The translations under genes were made by a program, and so were the position numbers. Below are positions 18,585-27,252 of a stretch of DNA of 64,000 bases, one piece after another. The stretch's first letter is position 1, and each line of letters opens with the position of its first letter. The notes under the pieces are model-generated. The model saw nothing but the letters and a program-made list of their open reading frames with translations, searched no databases and had not been told where the DNA came from. The DNA comes from Serratia sarumanii (GTDB lineage: Bacteria; Pseudomonadota; Gammaproteobacteria; Enterobacterales; Enterobacteriaceae): contig NZ_CP124750.1 of NCBI RefSeq assembly GCF_029962605.1, positions 558,001-622,000 of the forward strand, given 5' to 3'.

Positions 18585-18677
18585 TTACTGCTCTTTCTTC
18601 TTGCCGAAGATTTTGATCAGCGCGCCGACCAGGATGCCGACCGCGATGCCGGCGAAGATCCAGCCGATGATGCCCAT
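18585..18677 (-). CDS. Thirty-residue membrane protein
   Basis: A 30-codon open frame starting MGIIGWIFAGIAVGILVG and ending in a lysine-rich tail (KIFGKKKEQ), so one Gly-rich membrane helix with a basic C-terminus. The ATG is preceded by AGGAGTAAGGAA, a very good ribosome site, which is the main reason to accept it. The stop is four bases from the convergent LysR stop. I do not recognise the family. Single-helix proteins of this size often act as regulators of larger membrane complexes or as stress proteins; no specific role can be given. Confidence 0.65.
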   Translation of the reverse strand: MGIIGWIFAGIAVGILVGALIKIFGKKKEQ

Positions 18678-18708
18678 TTCCTTACTCCTGCTAGTGCGTT
18701 GATCTGAT

Positions 18709-18834
18709 TATACCCGTCATACTTGAAACTGCATCTGTGTTGGCTGCGAGTGCGTACGCCAGTCACTGACTTGAGTAAGCTCTGGCGAGCCGCCTCTTGC
18801 CGCCGGGATGCCGCTCCAACTATTTAGGGTAGAA
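18709..18834. repeat. ERIC element, copy 2
   Basis: About 126 bases beginning TATACCCGTCATACTTGAAA, with the CAGTCACTGACTTGAGTAAG core and ending CAACTATTTAGGGTA. It matches the ERIC consensus along its whole length and lies just before the 3' end of the alcohol dehydrogenase gene. Confidence 0.9.
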
Positions 18835-18838
18835 ATAG

Positions 18839-19966
18839 TCATTCGACGCGAAACGCCTCTTCGATCATCCGTTGCCGCTGCGCCGGCGCATAGTCGATCC
18901 AGGAATTCTTGCTGTTGGATTTCTCCAGCGCCACCGCCAGTTCCTGGCCGGAAATCGGCAAATCGTCCCGCCAGAACGGCGCGATGGCGTGGCGGGTGAT
19001 GAAATCGGTCAGGTAGCTCTCCGGGCTGCCCTGCCAGTGCGGATACAGGCGCGCGGCCAGCTCGGCCATCAGCGCGCGTTGCTGCGGCTGTTCGCTGCTT
19101 TCCAACAGGGCGAGGAACGGCAGCAGCAGACGGCCGCAGACCTGGCCGTGGTGGTAGTCGCGCAGCGCGCCAATCTCGCCGGCGATGCCGTGGATCACCC
19201 CCAGCCCGGCGGCGCTCAGCGTCAGCCCCCCGAGGTAGGAAGCCTGCATAATCGCTTCGCGCGCCGCATCGCTGCGGTTGAGCGCCGGCCAGGCCGCAAG
19301 GAAGTGGCGGATGCCGCTCAGCGACATGTCGCGCGTCATGGCGCCGGCGGTTTTCGACAGATAGGCCTCGAACAGGTGGGTGAAGGCGTCGATGGCGCAG
19401 TAGGCCAGCACCTTGTCCGGCGCGCCCGCCAGCAGCTGCGGATCGAGAATGGCGGTGTGCGGCACGAAGTTATTGTGGCGCAGCGAGGCCTTCACTTTGC
19501 TGACCTGGGTGTCGGTGATCACCGCGTTCTGCGTCACCTCGCTGCCGGTGCCGGCGGTGGTGGGAATGGCGATCAGCGGCAGGGTGGCGCCGCTGATTTT
19601 GCTGTCGCCCACCTTTTCCATATAGCGCAGCGTCGGCAGCGGATGCTCCACCAGCGCGGAGAACGCCTTGGCGGCGTCCAGCACGCTGCCGCCGCCGATG
19701 GCCACCACGCGCCGCGCCTGGCCGCGCCAGCGCGCCACCCAGGCGTCAATTTCCTGCGGTGACGCCTCGTGGCTGACGATCTCGGTGCCGATGAACAGTG
19801 GCGCCAGCGATTCGCGCAGGCCGGCGTACACCGGGCCGTTGAGAAAAGATCGGCAGCTGAACAGCAGCGTTGGCTGCGGATCGGCAAGCAGCAGCGGCGG
19901 CAGTTGCCGGATGCTGCCGTGGCCGAACCAGGTCTGGCGGTTGGCGATGATGTGGTTGACGGACAT
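18839..19966 (-). CDS. Iron-containing alcohol dehydrogenase
   Basis: 375 residues, group III (Fe-ADH) fold. The NAD-binding GGGSVLDAAKAFSAL motif, the IPTTAGTGSEVT segment, and the metal-ligand region AIDAFTHLFEAYLS with later HGIAGEIGALRDYHHGQVCG are all present, with His/Asp ligands in place. Such enzymes interconvert alcohols and aldehydes or ketones. The start MSVNHII follows AAGGAG; an upstream in-frame ATG has no ribosome site. It is divergent from the LuxR-type gene, its likely regulator. The substrate may be an aldehyde from nearby amine oxidation, but this is not shown. Confidence 0.88.
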   Translation of the reverse strand: MSVNHIIANRQTWFGHGSIRQLPPLLLADPQPTLLFSCRSFLNGPVYAGLRESLAPLFIGTEIVSHEASPQEIDAWVARWRGQARRVVAIGGGSVLDAAKAFSALVEHPLPTLRYMEKVGDSKISGATLPLIAIPTTAGTGSEVTQNAVITDTQVSKVKASLRHNNFVPHTAILDPQLLAGAPDKVLAYCAIDAFTHLFEAYLSKTAGAMTRDMSLSGIRHFLAAWPALNRSDAAREAIMQASYLGGLTLSAAGLGVIHGIAGEIGALRDYHHGQVCGRLLLPFLALLESSEQPQQRALMAELAARLYPHWQGSPESYLTDFITRHAIAPFWRDDLPISGQELAVALEKSNSKNSWIDYAPAQRQRMIEEAFRVE

Positions 19967-20050
19967 GAGGTCTCCTTGACGGCGTTGCAGGGCGCGATGC
20001 CACAGCATAAGCCAGCGGGCGCAGAGCGGCCACCGCTTTCCCCGCTGCGG

Positions 20051-20064
20051 CAACTTGTGAGTTG
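20051..20064. promoter_or_regulatory. Inverted repeat in the alcohol dehydrogenase-luxR intergenic region
   Basis: CAACTTGTGAGTTG has perfect 5-base arms around TGTG. It lies 85 bases upstream of the alcohol dehydrogenase and about 130 upstream of luxR, so it could be an operator. No other support. Confidence 0.25.
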
Positions 20065-20195
20065 TTTAACATGTAAACGATCGCGTTCTTGCATTTCGGC
20101 GCGCCTGATGCTTTTTTTAACAGTACCGGCCGTCATTCGGCCAACCCCATCCGAAATCGGTAGATTGTTAATGTATTAATAATGGCGAGGCGGGT

Positions 20196-20954
20196 ATGGA
20201 TATTCAGGTTGAACGCTTGTCTGCGGTGATCGATGCGGTGGCCAGCCCGCGCTTTTATCCCAGCCTGTTGAACTGGCTGGAAGGGTTTTTCGCCTTCGAC
20301 AACGCCATCGTTTATGCCTTCGAACGCGGCCGGCCGCCGCGCTGCCTGATCAAAACCGAGCGGGAAAACAGCGATGCGGTCAACCAGATCTACCAACAGG
20401 GCGCCTATCTGCAGGATCCGTTTTACCGTGCGCTGAACGACGGCGGCGCAGGCGAGGTGCTCACGCTGCGCCAGCTGGCGCCCTGCGGGTTTTATCACAG
20501 CGACTATTACCGTAATTTTTATCGCAAGACCGGTTGGCACGACGAGGCTGGCGTGCTGCTGCAGCTGACGCCGGAGCGCGGGCTGGGAGTGTTCTTCGGC
20601 TCGGCGCGCCGCACGGTGGCGGTGCGCTACCCGCAGCGGGCGGATCTGCGCAGCGCGCTGACGCTGGTGAAAAGCGTGGCGCGGCTGCACGGCGAAGTGG
20701 TAGCGGCACCGGCCGAGGCCGACACGGGGAACGACGATGGCGCGCAGGCGCGCTATCTGCTGACGCCGCGCGAGCGCGAGATTGTCGATCTGATCCTCGC
20801 CGGCTGCGGTTCGCAGCAGATTGCCGACCGGCTGTTCATCAGCCTCGGCACGGTAAAAAATCACCGCAAGAACATCTACGGCAAGCTGAACATCGGCTCG
20901 CAGGCCGAACTGTTCAGCCTGCTGCTGACCGCCCCGCAGCGCCGCAGCGCGTGA
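20196..20954 (+). CDS. LuxR-type regulator next to alcohol and amine oxidation genes
   Basis: 252 residues. Residues 1-180 form an unrecognised sensor region; the C-terminal 65 residues are a LuxR/FixJ helix-turn-helix (YLLTPREREIVDLILAGCGSQQIADRLFISLGTVKNHRKNIYGKL). No receiver Asp pattern or typical acyl-homoserine-lactone pocket motif was seen. It lies between the divergent alcohol dehydrogenase and the downstream FAD oxidoreductase, whose promoter carries a palindrome. A second regulator of the same architecture lies at 26237-26884. Confidence 0.85.
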   Translation: MDIQVERLSAVIDAVASPRFYPSLLNWLEGFFAFDNAIVYAFERGRPPRCLIKTERENSDAVNQIYQQGAYLQDPFYRALNDGGAGEVLTLRQLAPCGFYHSDYYRNFYRKTGWHDEAGVLLQLTPERGLGVFFGSARRTVAVRYPQRADLRSALTLVKSVARLHGEVVAAPAEADTGNDDGAQARYLLTPREREIVDLILAGCGSQQIADRLFISLGTVKNHRKNIYGKLNIGSQAELFSLLLTAPQRRSA

Positions 20955-20965
20955 ATGTATCGATC

Positions 20966-21090
20966 TATCCCCTATAGCTTTCAAGCTACAGCTAGGCGGC
21001 CAGGACGAGCGTCCCCAGGAGCTTACTTAGGTAAGTGACTGGGGTGAACGTCAGCAGCCAACAACGCTGTAGTTTGAAAGATGAAGGGGA
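20966..21090. repeat. ERIC element, copy 3
   Basis: About 125 bases. It contains GTCCCCAGGAGCTTAC and AGGTAAGTGACTGGGGTGAA, near-exact matches to the central ERIC sequence used for typing primers, with TTTCAAGCTACAG / CTGTAGTTTGAAA arms. It lies between luxR and the FAD oxidoreductase gene and ends five bases before the palindrome upstream of that gene. Confidence 0.92.
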
Positions 21091-21094
21091 CGAA

Positions 21095-21139
21095 TGTCCC
21101 TAAGGGGACATAGCGGCACGGCTGCCGCTTCCCGATAAT
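21095..21139 (+). promoter_or_regulatory. Predicted activator site and -10 box upstream of the FAD oxidoreductase
   Basis: TGTCCCTAAGGGGACA (21095-21110) is a 16-base inverted repeat (six of eight pairs match, central mismatch), followed by TAG and, 23 bases later, GATAAT (21134-21139) as a -10 box. If GATAAT is the -10 hexamer, the palindrome centre falls near -43.5. The arrangement matches two better palindromes upstream of the sulfatase and APC permease genes. Confidence 0.5.
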
Positions 21140-21174
21140 CCGATGTCATGGCATAGGCAATCGGGAGTGCGGCA

Positions 21175-22476
21175 GTGAACAACGAAATCGAGTCCTTAAC
21201 CTACTACGCGGCGACCAAAAAATACGATCTGCGCTTCCCGACGCTGGAAGAGGATCTGGACGTCGACGTGGTGATCATCGGCGGCGGCTTCTCCGGCATC
21301 AACACCGCGCTGGAGCTGGCGGAGAAGGGCATCACCAACATCGCCATTCTCGAAGGCCGCTATCTGGGTTACGGCGGCACCGGGCGCAACGGCGGCCAGG
21401 TGATGGCCGGCATCGGCCACGATCTGGAGAAGATCAAGCGCCACGTTGGCCCGGCCGGGCTGGAAACCATCTTCAAAATCAGCAACCTCGGCGCCGGCAT
21501 CATCCGCGAACGCATCAAGAAATATGACATCGACGCCGACTTCTGCTTCGGCTACGGCTATCTCGGCAGCAATGCGCGCCAGGAGAAGACCCTGCGCGGC
21601 TGGCTGAAGGAGTTCAGGGCGGTAGCGCCGCAGGAGGAGATTGAGCTCTACACCGGGGCGGAGGTGAAGCAGGTGGTGGGCTCCGACGCCTACACCTGCG
21701 CGCTGAAACACATGGGCGGCGGCCACGTGCATTCGCTCAACCTGCTGCTGGGCGAGGCCAAGGCGCTGAGCGGCTACGGGGTGAAAATCTTCGAGAACAG
21801 CAGCGTGCTCAACGTGGAGTATGGGTCGCGCATCACGGTGCGCACCGCCATGGGCTCGGTGCGCGCCAACAAGATGCTGTGGGCCTGCAACGGCTTCCTC
21901 AACGGCATGGAGCCGCAGATTTATCGCAAGACCATCAATACCTACGCCTTCCAGCTGGCCACCGAGCCGCTGTCTGACGATCTGATCCGCCAGATCAGCC
22001 CGATCCGCGGCGCCTACAGCGACATCCGCCCGGTGATCGACTATTACCGGGTGACCAACGAAAACCGGCTGCTGTTCGGCAGCGCCACCCGCCTGATCGA
22101 ATACTTCCCGTCGGATCTCAAGGCCTGGAACCGCAACCTGATGCTGAAAGTGTTCCCGTACCTGAAAGACGTGAAGATCGATCTGGCCTGGGGCGGCCCG
22201 CTGTGCTGCAGCGCCAACCTGTTCCCGCAGATCGGCACGCTGCCGGATCGCGACAACGTGTTTTACGTGCAGGGCTACTCCGGCTTCGGCGTGACGCCGA
22301 GCCACATCGTGTGCAAGGTGCTGGCGGAAGGCATGAGCGAAGGATCCGATCGCTACGATCTGATGAGCTCGATCCCGCACGTCAACATCTTCGGCAAGGA
22401 CAAGCTGCGGCGGGTGATGACCACCGCCGGTAAGGTTTGGCACCAGACATCCGGCTACTGGAAAGGCCGCCGTTAA
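21175..22476 (+). CDS. FAD-dependent amine oxidase-like oxidoreductase (DAO/PuuB family)
   Basis: 433 residues. The N-terminal FAD-binding motif VVIIGGGFSGINTALELAEKG and the GYGGTGRNGGQV segment are those of the D-amino-acid-oxidase superfamily, close to gamma-glutamylputrescine oxidoreductase PuuB. The C-terminal VQGYSGFGVTPSHIVCKVLAEG closes the flavin site. It probably oxidises an amine to an aldehyde with release of ammonia. It starts with GTG behind CGGGAG. A cupin gene follows by 18 bases. No glutamate-putrescine ligase is present here, so a substrate other than gamma-glutamylputrescine is likely. Confidence 0.85.
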   Translation: MNNEIESLTYYAATKKYDLRFPTLEEDLDVDVVIIGGGFSGINTALELAEKGITNIAILEGRYLGYGGTGRNGGQVMAGIGHDLEKIKRHVGPAGLETIFKISNLGAGIIRERIKKYDIDADFCFGYGYLGSNARQEKTLRGWLKEFRAVAPQEEIELYTGAEVKQVVGSDAYTCALKHMGGGHVHSLNLLLGEAKALSGYGVKIFENSSVLNVEYGSRITVRTAMGSVRANKMLWACNGFLNGMEPQIYRKTINTYAFQLATEPLSDDLIRQISPIRGAYSDIRPVIDYYRVTNENRLLFGSATRLIEYFPSDLKAWNRNLMLKVFPYLKDVKIDLAWGGPLCCSANLFPQIGTLPDRDNVFYVQGYSGFGVTPSHIVCKVLAEGMSEGSDRYDLMSSIPHVNIFGKDKLRRVMTTAGKVWHQTSGYWKGRR

Positions 22477-22494
22477 CCCTCAGAGGAGAATGAC

Positions 22495-22860
22495 ATGAAA
22501 CCGTTACTGCTTAAACAACCGCTGCCGGAACTGCTGGAGATCGGCAGCGTCAGCAACCTGGGCGCCACGGTGATCGCCGGCACGCCAAACGTCGGCGTGG
22601 CCAGCATCTTCGGCGAACCGACCGACAACCTGAACTGCGGCGTGTTCAGCTGCACCCGCGGCAGCTTCGTGATGGAGTACCCGTTCGCCGAGCACGCCAC
22701 GGTGTGGGAAGGCAGCGCGACCCTGACCAACGAACGCACCGGCGAATCGGTGCAGTATCAGGCCGGCGACTCCTGGTTCGTCGAGAAGGGCACCCCGGTG
22801 CGCTGGGACATCACCTCGGACCGCTTCGTCAAACACTACCTCGCCATCGTCGAGGGATGA
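22495..22860 (+). CDS. Small cupin-domain protein (DUF861/EutQ-like)
   Basis: 121 residues forming a single cupin barrel: CTRGSFVMEYPFAEHATVWEGSATLTNERTGESVQYQAGDSWFVEKGTPVRW. Proteins of this kind often accompany amine-oxidising flavoenzymes. Their reaction is not firmly known. It follows the FAD oxidoreductase by 18 bases behind GAGGAG and is clearly in the same operon. It probably binds or processes the product or substrate of the oxidase. Confidence 0.85.
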   Translation: MKPLLLKQPLPELLEIGSVSNLGATVIAGTPNVGVASIFGEPTDNLNCGVFSCTRGSFVMEYPFAEHATVWEGSATLTNERTGESVQYQAGDSWFVEKGTPVRWDITSDRFVKHYLAIVEG

Positions 22861-22870
22861 CGCTTTTATG

Positions 22871-22892
22871 CCCCCTCAGCATGCTGAGGGGG
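22871..22892. terminator. Hairpin between convergent genes
   Basis: CCCCCTCAGC and GCTGAGGGGG form a perfect 10-base palindrome with minimal loop between the cupin and the lipase genes. Neither side has a strong T run, so termination is probable but not certain. Confidence 0.6.
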
Positions 22893-22898
22893 AACGCC

Positions 22899-23705
22899 TT
22901 AGCCCAGCGCCCGCGCAATAAAATCGGTCACCCGCTTGAGGATCCGATCCTTATTGGTTTCGTTAAAGCTCTCGTGCCGCCCGCCCGCATTGATCATCTG
23001 TTCGAAATTGTCGCCGCGCAGACGATCGAGCTCGGTTTGCGTTTCGCTCATCAGCACCAGCCGATCGTCGTCGCCGTGGATCCACAGCGTGGGCAGCGCG
23101 CCGAAGCCCGGCCCGGCGTTGATGGCGGCGAGGATCCGCTGCATGGCGCGCAGGGTGGGGCGCTTGAACGGCCCGTGCCACACCAGCGGATCTTCCTGAT
23201 ACGCCGCGCCAACCGCCGGATCGCGCGCCAGGGTAGCGGTATCCAGCGGCGCGTCGGGGATCGTCGGCAGTTCGGCCAGATCGGAGATCGCCGTTCTGTC
23301 GCCAAGCAGCGGGCCGGAAAGCACCAGCGCGCGCACCTCCTCGCCATAGCGCTGCACGTAGCGGGTAGCGATCATACCGCCCATCGAGTGGCCGATCACC
23401 ACCAGCGGCAAGGTGGGGTATTGCTGCCGGAAATGGCTGACCACGTGCTGCACGTCGTCGACCACGGCGTCATAATCCTCGATCAGCACGCGTTCGCCCT
23501 GCGACAGGCCGTGGCCGAGATGGTCGGGGCCAAACACCCGCGCGCCCTGCGCCTGTAGCGTGCGCGCCACGTATTGGTAACGGCCGAGATGCTCGCCGTA
23601 GCCGTGCACCAGCAGCGCCAGATAGCGCGGCTGGTCATTTCCCCAATCATGCACGGCGATGTCGCCGTGACGGCCTTTGATAAAGCTGACGGTTTGTTCG
23701 GGCAT
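22899..23705 (-). CDS. Alpha/beta hydrolase, monoacylglycerol-lipase type
   Basis: 268 residues. LLVHGYGEHLGRYQYVARTL carries the oxyanion-hole His-Gly segment; GHSMGG holds the nucleophile Ser; LWIHGDDDRLV and GGRHESFNE supply the acid and His. The order and lid region fit the serine aminopeptidase S33/monoacylglycerol lipase group, which cleaves monoacylglycerols or lysophospholipids. It is transcribed alone, opposite to the cupin gene. The natural substrate is open. Confidence 0.85.
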   Translation of the reverse strand: MPEQTVSFIKGRHGDIAVHDWGNDQPRYLALLVHGYGEHLGRYQYVARTLQAQGARVFGPDHLGHGLSQGERVLIEDYDAVVDDVQHVVSHFRQQYPTLPLVVIGHSMGGMIATRYVQRYGEEVRALVLSGPLLGDRTAISDLAELPTIPDAPLDTATLARDPAVGAAYQEDPLVWHGPFKRPTLRAMQRILAAINAGPGFGALPTLWIHGDDDRLVLMSETQTELDRLRGDNFEQMINAGGRHESFNETNKDRILKRVTDFIARALG

Positions 23706-23799
23706 GTTATTGTTCTCATGGTGGTAGGGTTGCCCTTCAGCGTAGCGGCTGGCGGCGAGGTTGTCAGGGGCGCCGGGTGCGGCGCCCGCAGAGAGGGGG

Positions 23800-24912
23800 T
23801 TACAGGCCGAACTGGCGCGCCAGCTCGTCGAGCGCTTCGCGCTGGAAGCGGTTGAAGGCGTCGCGCGGCTGCTGTTGCTGGATAAACGCCAGCAGCGGAT
23901 CCTGCACTTCAGTGCGCACGCCGCTCAGCTGTTCCATCACCGCCAGCCCGCAGAACGGCACGTAGGATTCGGCATAGCCGCCTTCGTGCACCATCACCAG
24001 CTTGCCGCCGCACAGCCGGTCGGCGGCGTCCTGCACCAGCGCGGTCATGGCGCGGAAGCTGTCGCTGTGCAGCTGCATGCGCGCCAGCGGATCGAGGGCG
24101 TTGGCATCGTAACCGCAGGCGACGATGATCAGCTCCGGCTCGAATTTTTCCAGCGCCGGGATAATGATGCGCCGCATGGCGTGCAGGTAGCCGTCGTCGC
24201 CGGCGCCGGCCAGCATCGGCACGTTAACGTTGCAGCCCGCCCCGTCGCCTTCGCCGCGATCCCGTTCGCCGGAGTAGCCCGCCGGGAAGCAGCCGTCCTG
24301 ATGCAGCGACAGCGTCAGCACGTCGCCGCGTTGCCAATAGATGTTCTGGGTGCCGTTGCCGTGGTGCACGTCCCAGTCGAGTACCGCCACCTTGCCGAGG
24401 CCATGGCGGGCCTTGGCGCGCTCGATGGCGATGGGAATATTGGCCAGGAAGCAGAAGCCCATCGATTGATCCGGCAGGCAGTGGTGGCCCGGCGGGCGCG
24501 ACAGCGCATAGGCGTTATCCAGCTCGCCCTGCAGCACCGCCTCCACCGCCGTGCAGGCCAGCCCGGCGGAGAGCTTGGCGATTTCATAGCTGCCCGGCCC
24601 CAGCGGCGCTTCCTCTCCCAGCAGGCCGCCGCCGCTGTCGCTCACCTGTTTGAAACGCTGCAGGTAGTGGGCGGGGTGAATGCGCAGCAGGTCTTCTTCC
24701 GTCGCCGGTTCGGCGCTCAGCAGGGTGAGCTGGCGCGACAGGCCGGATACGTCCATCAGGTTCTTCATGCGCCGTTTGGTTTCCGGCGACTCGGCGTGGC
24801 CGGCGCCCGAAGGCGGTTGCACCCAGCCGCCGACCGGCAGGGTAGTGGCGTGCAGGCCGGTGCTGTGCCAGAAACAGCGTTCATCAAACAAGAAACCGGT
24901 TGTTCTTTTCAC
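23800..24912 (-). CDS. Class II histone-deacetylase-like amidohydrolase
   Basis: 370 residues with the zinc amidohydrolase fold of class II HDACs and acetylpolyamine amidohydrolases. RPPGHHCLP holds the catalytic His pair, LDWDVHHGNGTQNIYW the Asp and His zinc ligands, ACGYDANALDPL the second Asp ligand, and VHEGGYAESY the catalytic Tyr. Bacterial members remove acetyl groups from polyamines or other amines. Its start overlaps the MFS stop by four bases, so uptake and deacetylation are probably coupled. The FAD amine oxidase nearby supports an acetylated-amine substrate; this is inference. Confidence 0.88.
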   Translation of the reverse strand: MKRTTGFLFDERCFWHSTGLHATTLPVGGWVQPPSGAGHAESPETKRRMKNLMDVSGLSRQLTLLSAEPATEEDLLRIHPAHYLQRFKQVSDSGGGLLGEEAPLGPGSYEIAKLSAGLACTAVEAVLQGELDNAYALSRPPGHHCLPDQSMGFCFLANIPIAIERAKARHGLGKVAVLDWDVHHGNGTQNIYWQRGDVLTLSLHQDGCFPAGYSGERDRGEGDGAGCNVNVPMLAGAGDDGYLHAMRRIIIPALEKFEPELIIVACGYDANALDPLARMQLHSDSFRAMTALVQDAADRLCGGKLVMVHEGGYAESYVPFCGLAVMEQLSGVRTEVQDPLLAFIQQQQPRDAFNRFQREALDELARQFGL

Positions 24913-26096
24913 CTTTCTCCTCCTGTTATACGGCGCGGTGCGCGCGGTGAAGCCAGCGAAATCAACAGCAGCGACAGCAGCGCGCAGCCCAGCGCGCCGA
25001 ACAGCAAAGCGTTGAAACCGCCGAAAGATTCGATCAGAGAGCCGGCCAGCGTCGGGCCGATGGCCATGCCGCCGCCGATCACCAGGTTGATGCCGTTCAT
25101 CAGCTTGCCGTCGTTATCCAACCCGGCGACCCGCGCCAGAATGAACGGCAGCACGAAGGTCCAGGTGAATTTGAACAGTAGAGCGGCCAGGGCGAAGCGC
25201 AGCAGCAGGGGCTGGCCCGTCAGCAGCGCCACGCTGGCCAGCAGCAGGGCGTACCCCAGCACGATCAGGCGTCCGCCGCCGAAGCGCGCGCCGATCAGCG
25301 CTGCTGCCCCCGCGCCGACGATGCCGAGTAAGGTGGCGACGGCCAGCACCTGGCCGCTGTGGGCCGGCGACAGCCCGGCGCCGGCGGCGATGCCGCCGAT
25401 AAAGGTCCAGACCGCGCTCAGGCTGATGTAAAAGGTCAGCACCGCCAGCACGGCACACAGCTTGCGCGCCAGCGAGGCGGCGGGGCCGCTGCGGGCGGCG
25501 CGGGCGGCGGTGAAACTGTTGGGGAATGCCGGGATGAGCGGCAGGCAGCACAGCATGATGGCCGCCAGAATCAGGTAGACCGCCATCAGGCCGAAGTGCG
25601 CGAACAGCGGCGGCAGCACCAGCAGCCCGACCGCGCCCAGCACCAGCTGGCCGAGCACCCAGAAGGCATAGACCCGGCTGGGATTGGCGGTGCCGGCGGC
25701 GCAGGTGATGCACAGGATCATCAGGGTGCCGCCCGCCAGCGAGGCGATAAAGCGCAGCGGCAGCAGCAGGGTAAAATCCTGCGCCAGCGCCGAAGCCAGG
25801 TTGCCGGCGATAAACACCAGCGCCGACAGCGTAGCGACCCGCCGCCAGTTGATGCGCCCGATCCACCACCACGCCGGCAGCGTGGCCAGGCTCATGGCGC
25901 CGAGTTCGGTGGAGAACAGGTGGCCGATCTGCGCCGGGCCGAGCTGCCACTGCGCGGCGAGCTGGGCGGCCACGGCGGGGGCGGTCATCAGAATGCCCGG
26001 CGCGATGGCGGCGAAGACGATAATGGCGGTCAGCAGCCGCGGCGGGCAGGGGAGCGCCGCCGAGGCGGCGGGCGCGGAAACCGAATCACTGGACAT
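24909..26096 (-). CDS. MFS transporter
   Basis: 395 residues with 12 predicted hydrophobic helices and MFS-like loops (WWWIGRINWRRVATLSALVFIAGNL). The start MSSDSVS follows AAGG; the longer open frame upstream is not coding. It overlaps the deacetylase gene by four bases and precedes it in transcription. Direction and substrate cannot be judged from sequence; import of acetylated amines for the deacetylase is the simplest idea. Confidence 0.85.
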   Translation of the reverse strand: MSSDSVSAPAASAALPCPPRLLTAIIVFAAIAPGILMTAPAVAAQLAAQWQLGPAQIGHLFSTELGAMSLATLPAWWWIGRINWRRVATLSALVFIAGNLASALAQDFTLLLPLRFIASLAGGTLMILCITCAAGTANPSRVYAFWVLGQLVLGAVGLLVLPPLFAHFGLMAVYLILAAIMLCCLPLIPAFPNSFTAARAARSGPAASLARKLCAVLAVLTFYISLSAVWTFIGGIAAGAGLSPAHSGQVLAVATLLGIVGAGAAALIGARFGGGRLIVLGYALLLASVALLTGQPLLLRFALAALLFKFTWTFVLPFILARVAGLDNDGKLMNGINLVIGGGMAIGPTLAGSLIESFGGFNALLFGALGCALLSLLLISLASPRAPRRITGGER

Positions 26097-26236
26097 AAAC
26101 CTTATTCCCCAAGCGTTAAGTGACGATGAAATATCCCGCCCGGCCCGATTGCGGGCAGGGGGAGGCCGCGCCATAAATGGCGAATACGTTTTGGCGTTAT
26201 TTTCCGGCCGTCGGCAGCGGCGGCCGTTATCGGGCG

Positions 26237-26884
26237 TTAACCGTGGGCGAGAAAGCCGCCGGCGACCAGTTCGGTGCGGTTCACCACGTCGGTTTTGGCG
26301 AAAATATTGCGCATATGGGTTTTCACCGTGGACAGCGAAATACCCAGCTTCAGGGCGATGCGCTTATTGCTGGCGCCTTCGCGCACCAGGTTGACGATCT
26401 CTTGCTCTTTGGCGGTCAGCATCTGCGCCTCGCCGTCGGGCAGCAGATCGCGCGTCGCCAGCTCGATCAGCGGCAGCACCGCGCGCAGGCGGCCGCGCTC
26501 CACTTCGGTAAACGGCGTATCGCGGATCAGCGATACCCCGGCGACGATGCGCTTGCGCTGGCGGATGAAGATCTCCGTCATGTCGCGCATGTCGTTCGGC
26601 AGCATAAAGTCGTGGTAATAGCGGCGGTTGCCGGCGATCGCCGCCGGGCTCATGCCGACCATGGTGATGTCCTGGCGATGGAAATTGGCCGGTTGCAGCG
26701 GGTCTATCTGTTGGAAGTGGTTCAGATACTGCTGATGCGTTTTATCGGGCATGCCGTACAGGATGTAATGATCCGGCCGCAGGTCGCGATCGACCAGATA
26801 AAACACCCCGGCGGACACCGGGATCAGGTGCGTAATGGTCGCCAAACAACTGTTGATAAAGGCATCGGATGCTGTGCTGTGCAT
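26237..26884 (-). CDS. LuxR-type regulator, candidate MoaR-like activator
   Basis: 215 residues: an N-terminal sensor region (about 1-150) and a C-terminal LuxR helix-turn-helix (QMLTAKEQEIVNLVREGASNKRIALKLGISLSTVKTHMRNIFAKT). It is divergent from the sulfatase operon across a 482-base gap that holds a 16-base palindrome. In Klebsiella, sulfatase and monoamine oxidation genes belong to a monoamine regulon controlled by MoaR, a protein of similar size with a C-terminal HTH; equivalence here is inferred from position only. It probably activates the sulfatase and permease operons. Confidence 0.82.
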   Translation of the reverse strand: MHSTASDAFINSCLATITHLIPVSAGVFYLVDRDLRPDHYILYGMPDKTHQQYLNHFQQIDPLQPANFHRQDITMVGMSPAAIAGNRRYYHDFMLPNDMRDMTEIFIRQRKRIVAGVSLIRDTPFTEVERGRLRAVLPLIELATRDLLPDGEAQMLTAKEQEIVNLVREGASNKRIALKLGISLSTVKTHMRNIFAKTDVVNRTELVAGGFLAHG

Positions 26885-27080
26885 GATTCGTGTTCCTCCC
26901 TTTATCGTTCAATCTGGAGAAGGTTGGCGGTCAATATATGAACGATACAAGCATAGTTGTAGCAATTTGGCAACACAATAAAAACATATTAACAACGTGA
27001 GGCCGATTGCAATAAAACACATAAATAACAAGATGACACTGCGTTAATCAGGGCTTTTCGGTTCGGATTTATCGCGATTT

Positions 27081-27098
27081 TCATTAATAGGTTAATGA
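27081..27098. promoter_or_regulatory. Palindrome resembling the hpaG1 upstream operator
   Basis: TCATTAATAGGTTAATGA has perfect 7-base arms around TAGG, and the symmetry extends two further bases on each side. Sixteen of 18 bases equal the palindrome at 35610-35627 in front of hpaG1. A MarR-type dimer such as HpaR would fit such a site. It lies 197 bases upstream of the LuxR gene. Confidence 0.45.
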
Positions 27099-27206
27099 AA
27101 TAATTCACCGCTTTTCCCGCTGAATTTACAGCGCTTTTCAATGTTTGCCCGGACGAAGCCCTCGCCGCCCTGCGCGTGCTACAGCCGATGCCGTCGCCGT
27201 CGTCCC

Positions 27207-27252
27207 TCGTTCTTAAGAACGATAGCCAGGCTTTTCCGCCGCTTCCTACACT
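27207..27252 (+). promoter_or_regulatory. Predicted activator site and -10 box of the sulfatase operon
   Basis: TCGTTCTTAAGAACGA (27207-27222) is a perfect 16-base palindrome, followed by TAG, and then after 24 bases by TACACT (27247-27252). Its centre is at about -44.5 if TACACT is the -10 box, the position of activators that touch RNA polymerase next to the -35 region. The same layout recurs at 30268. Confidence 0.6.
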
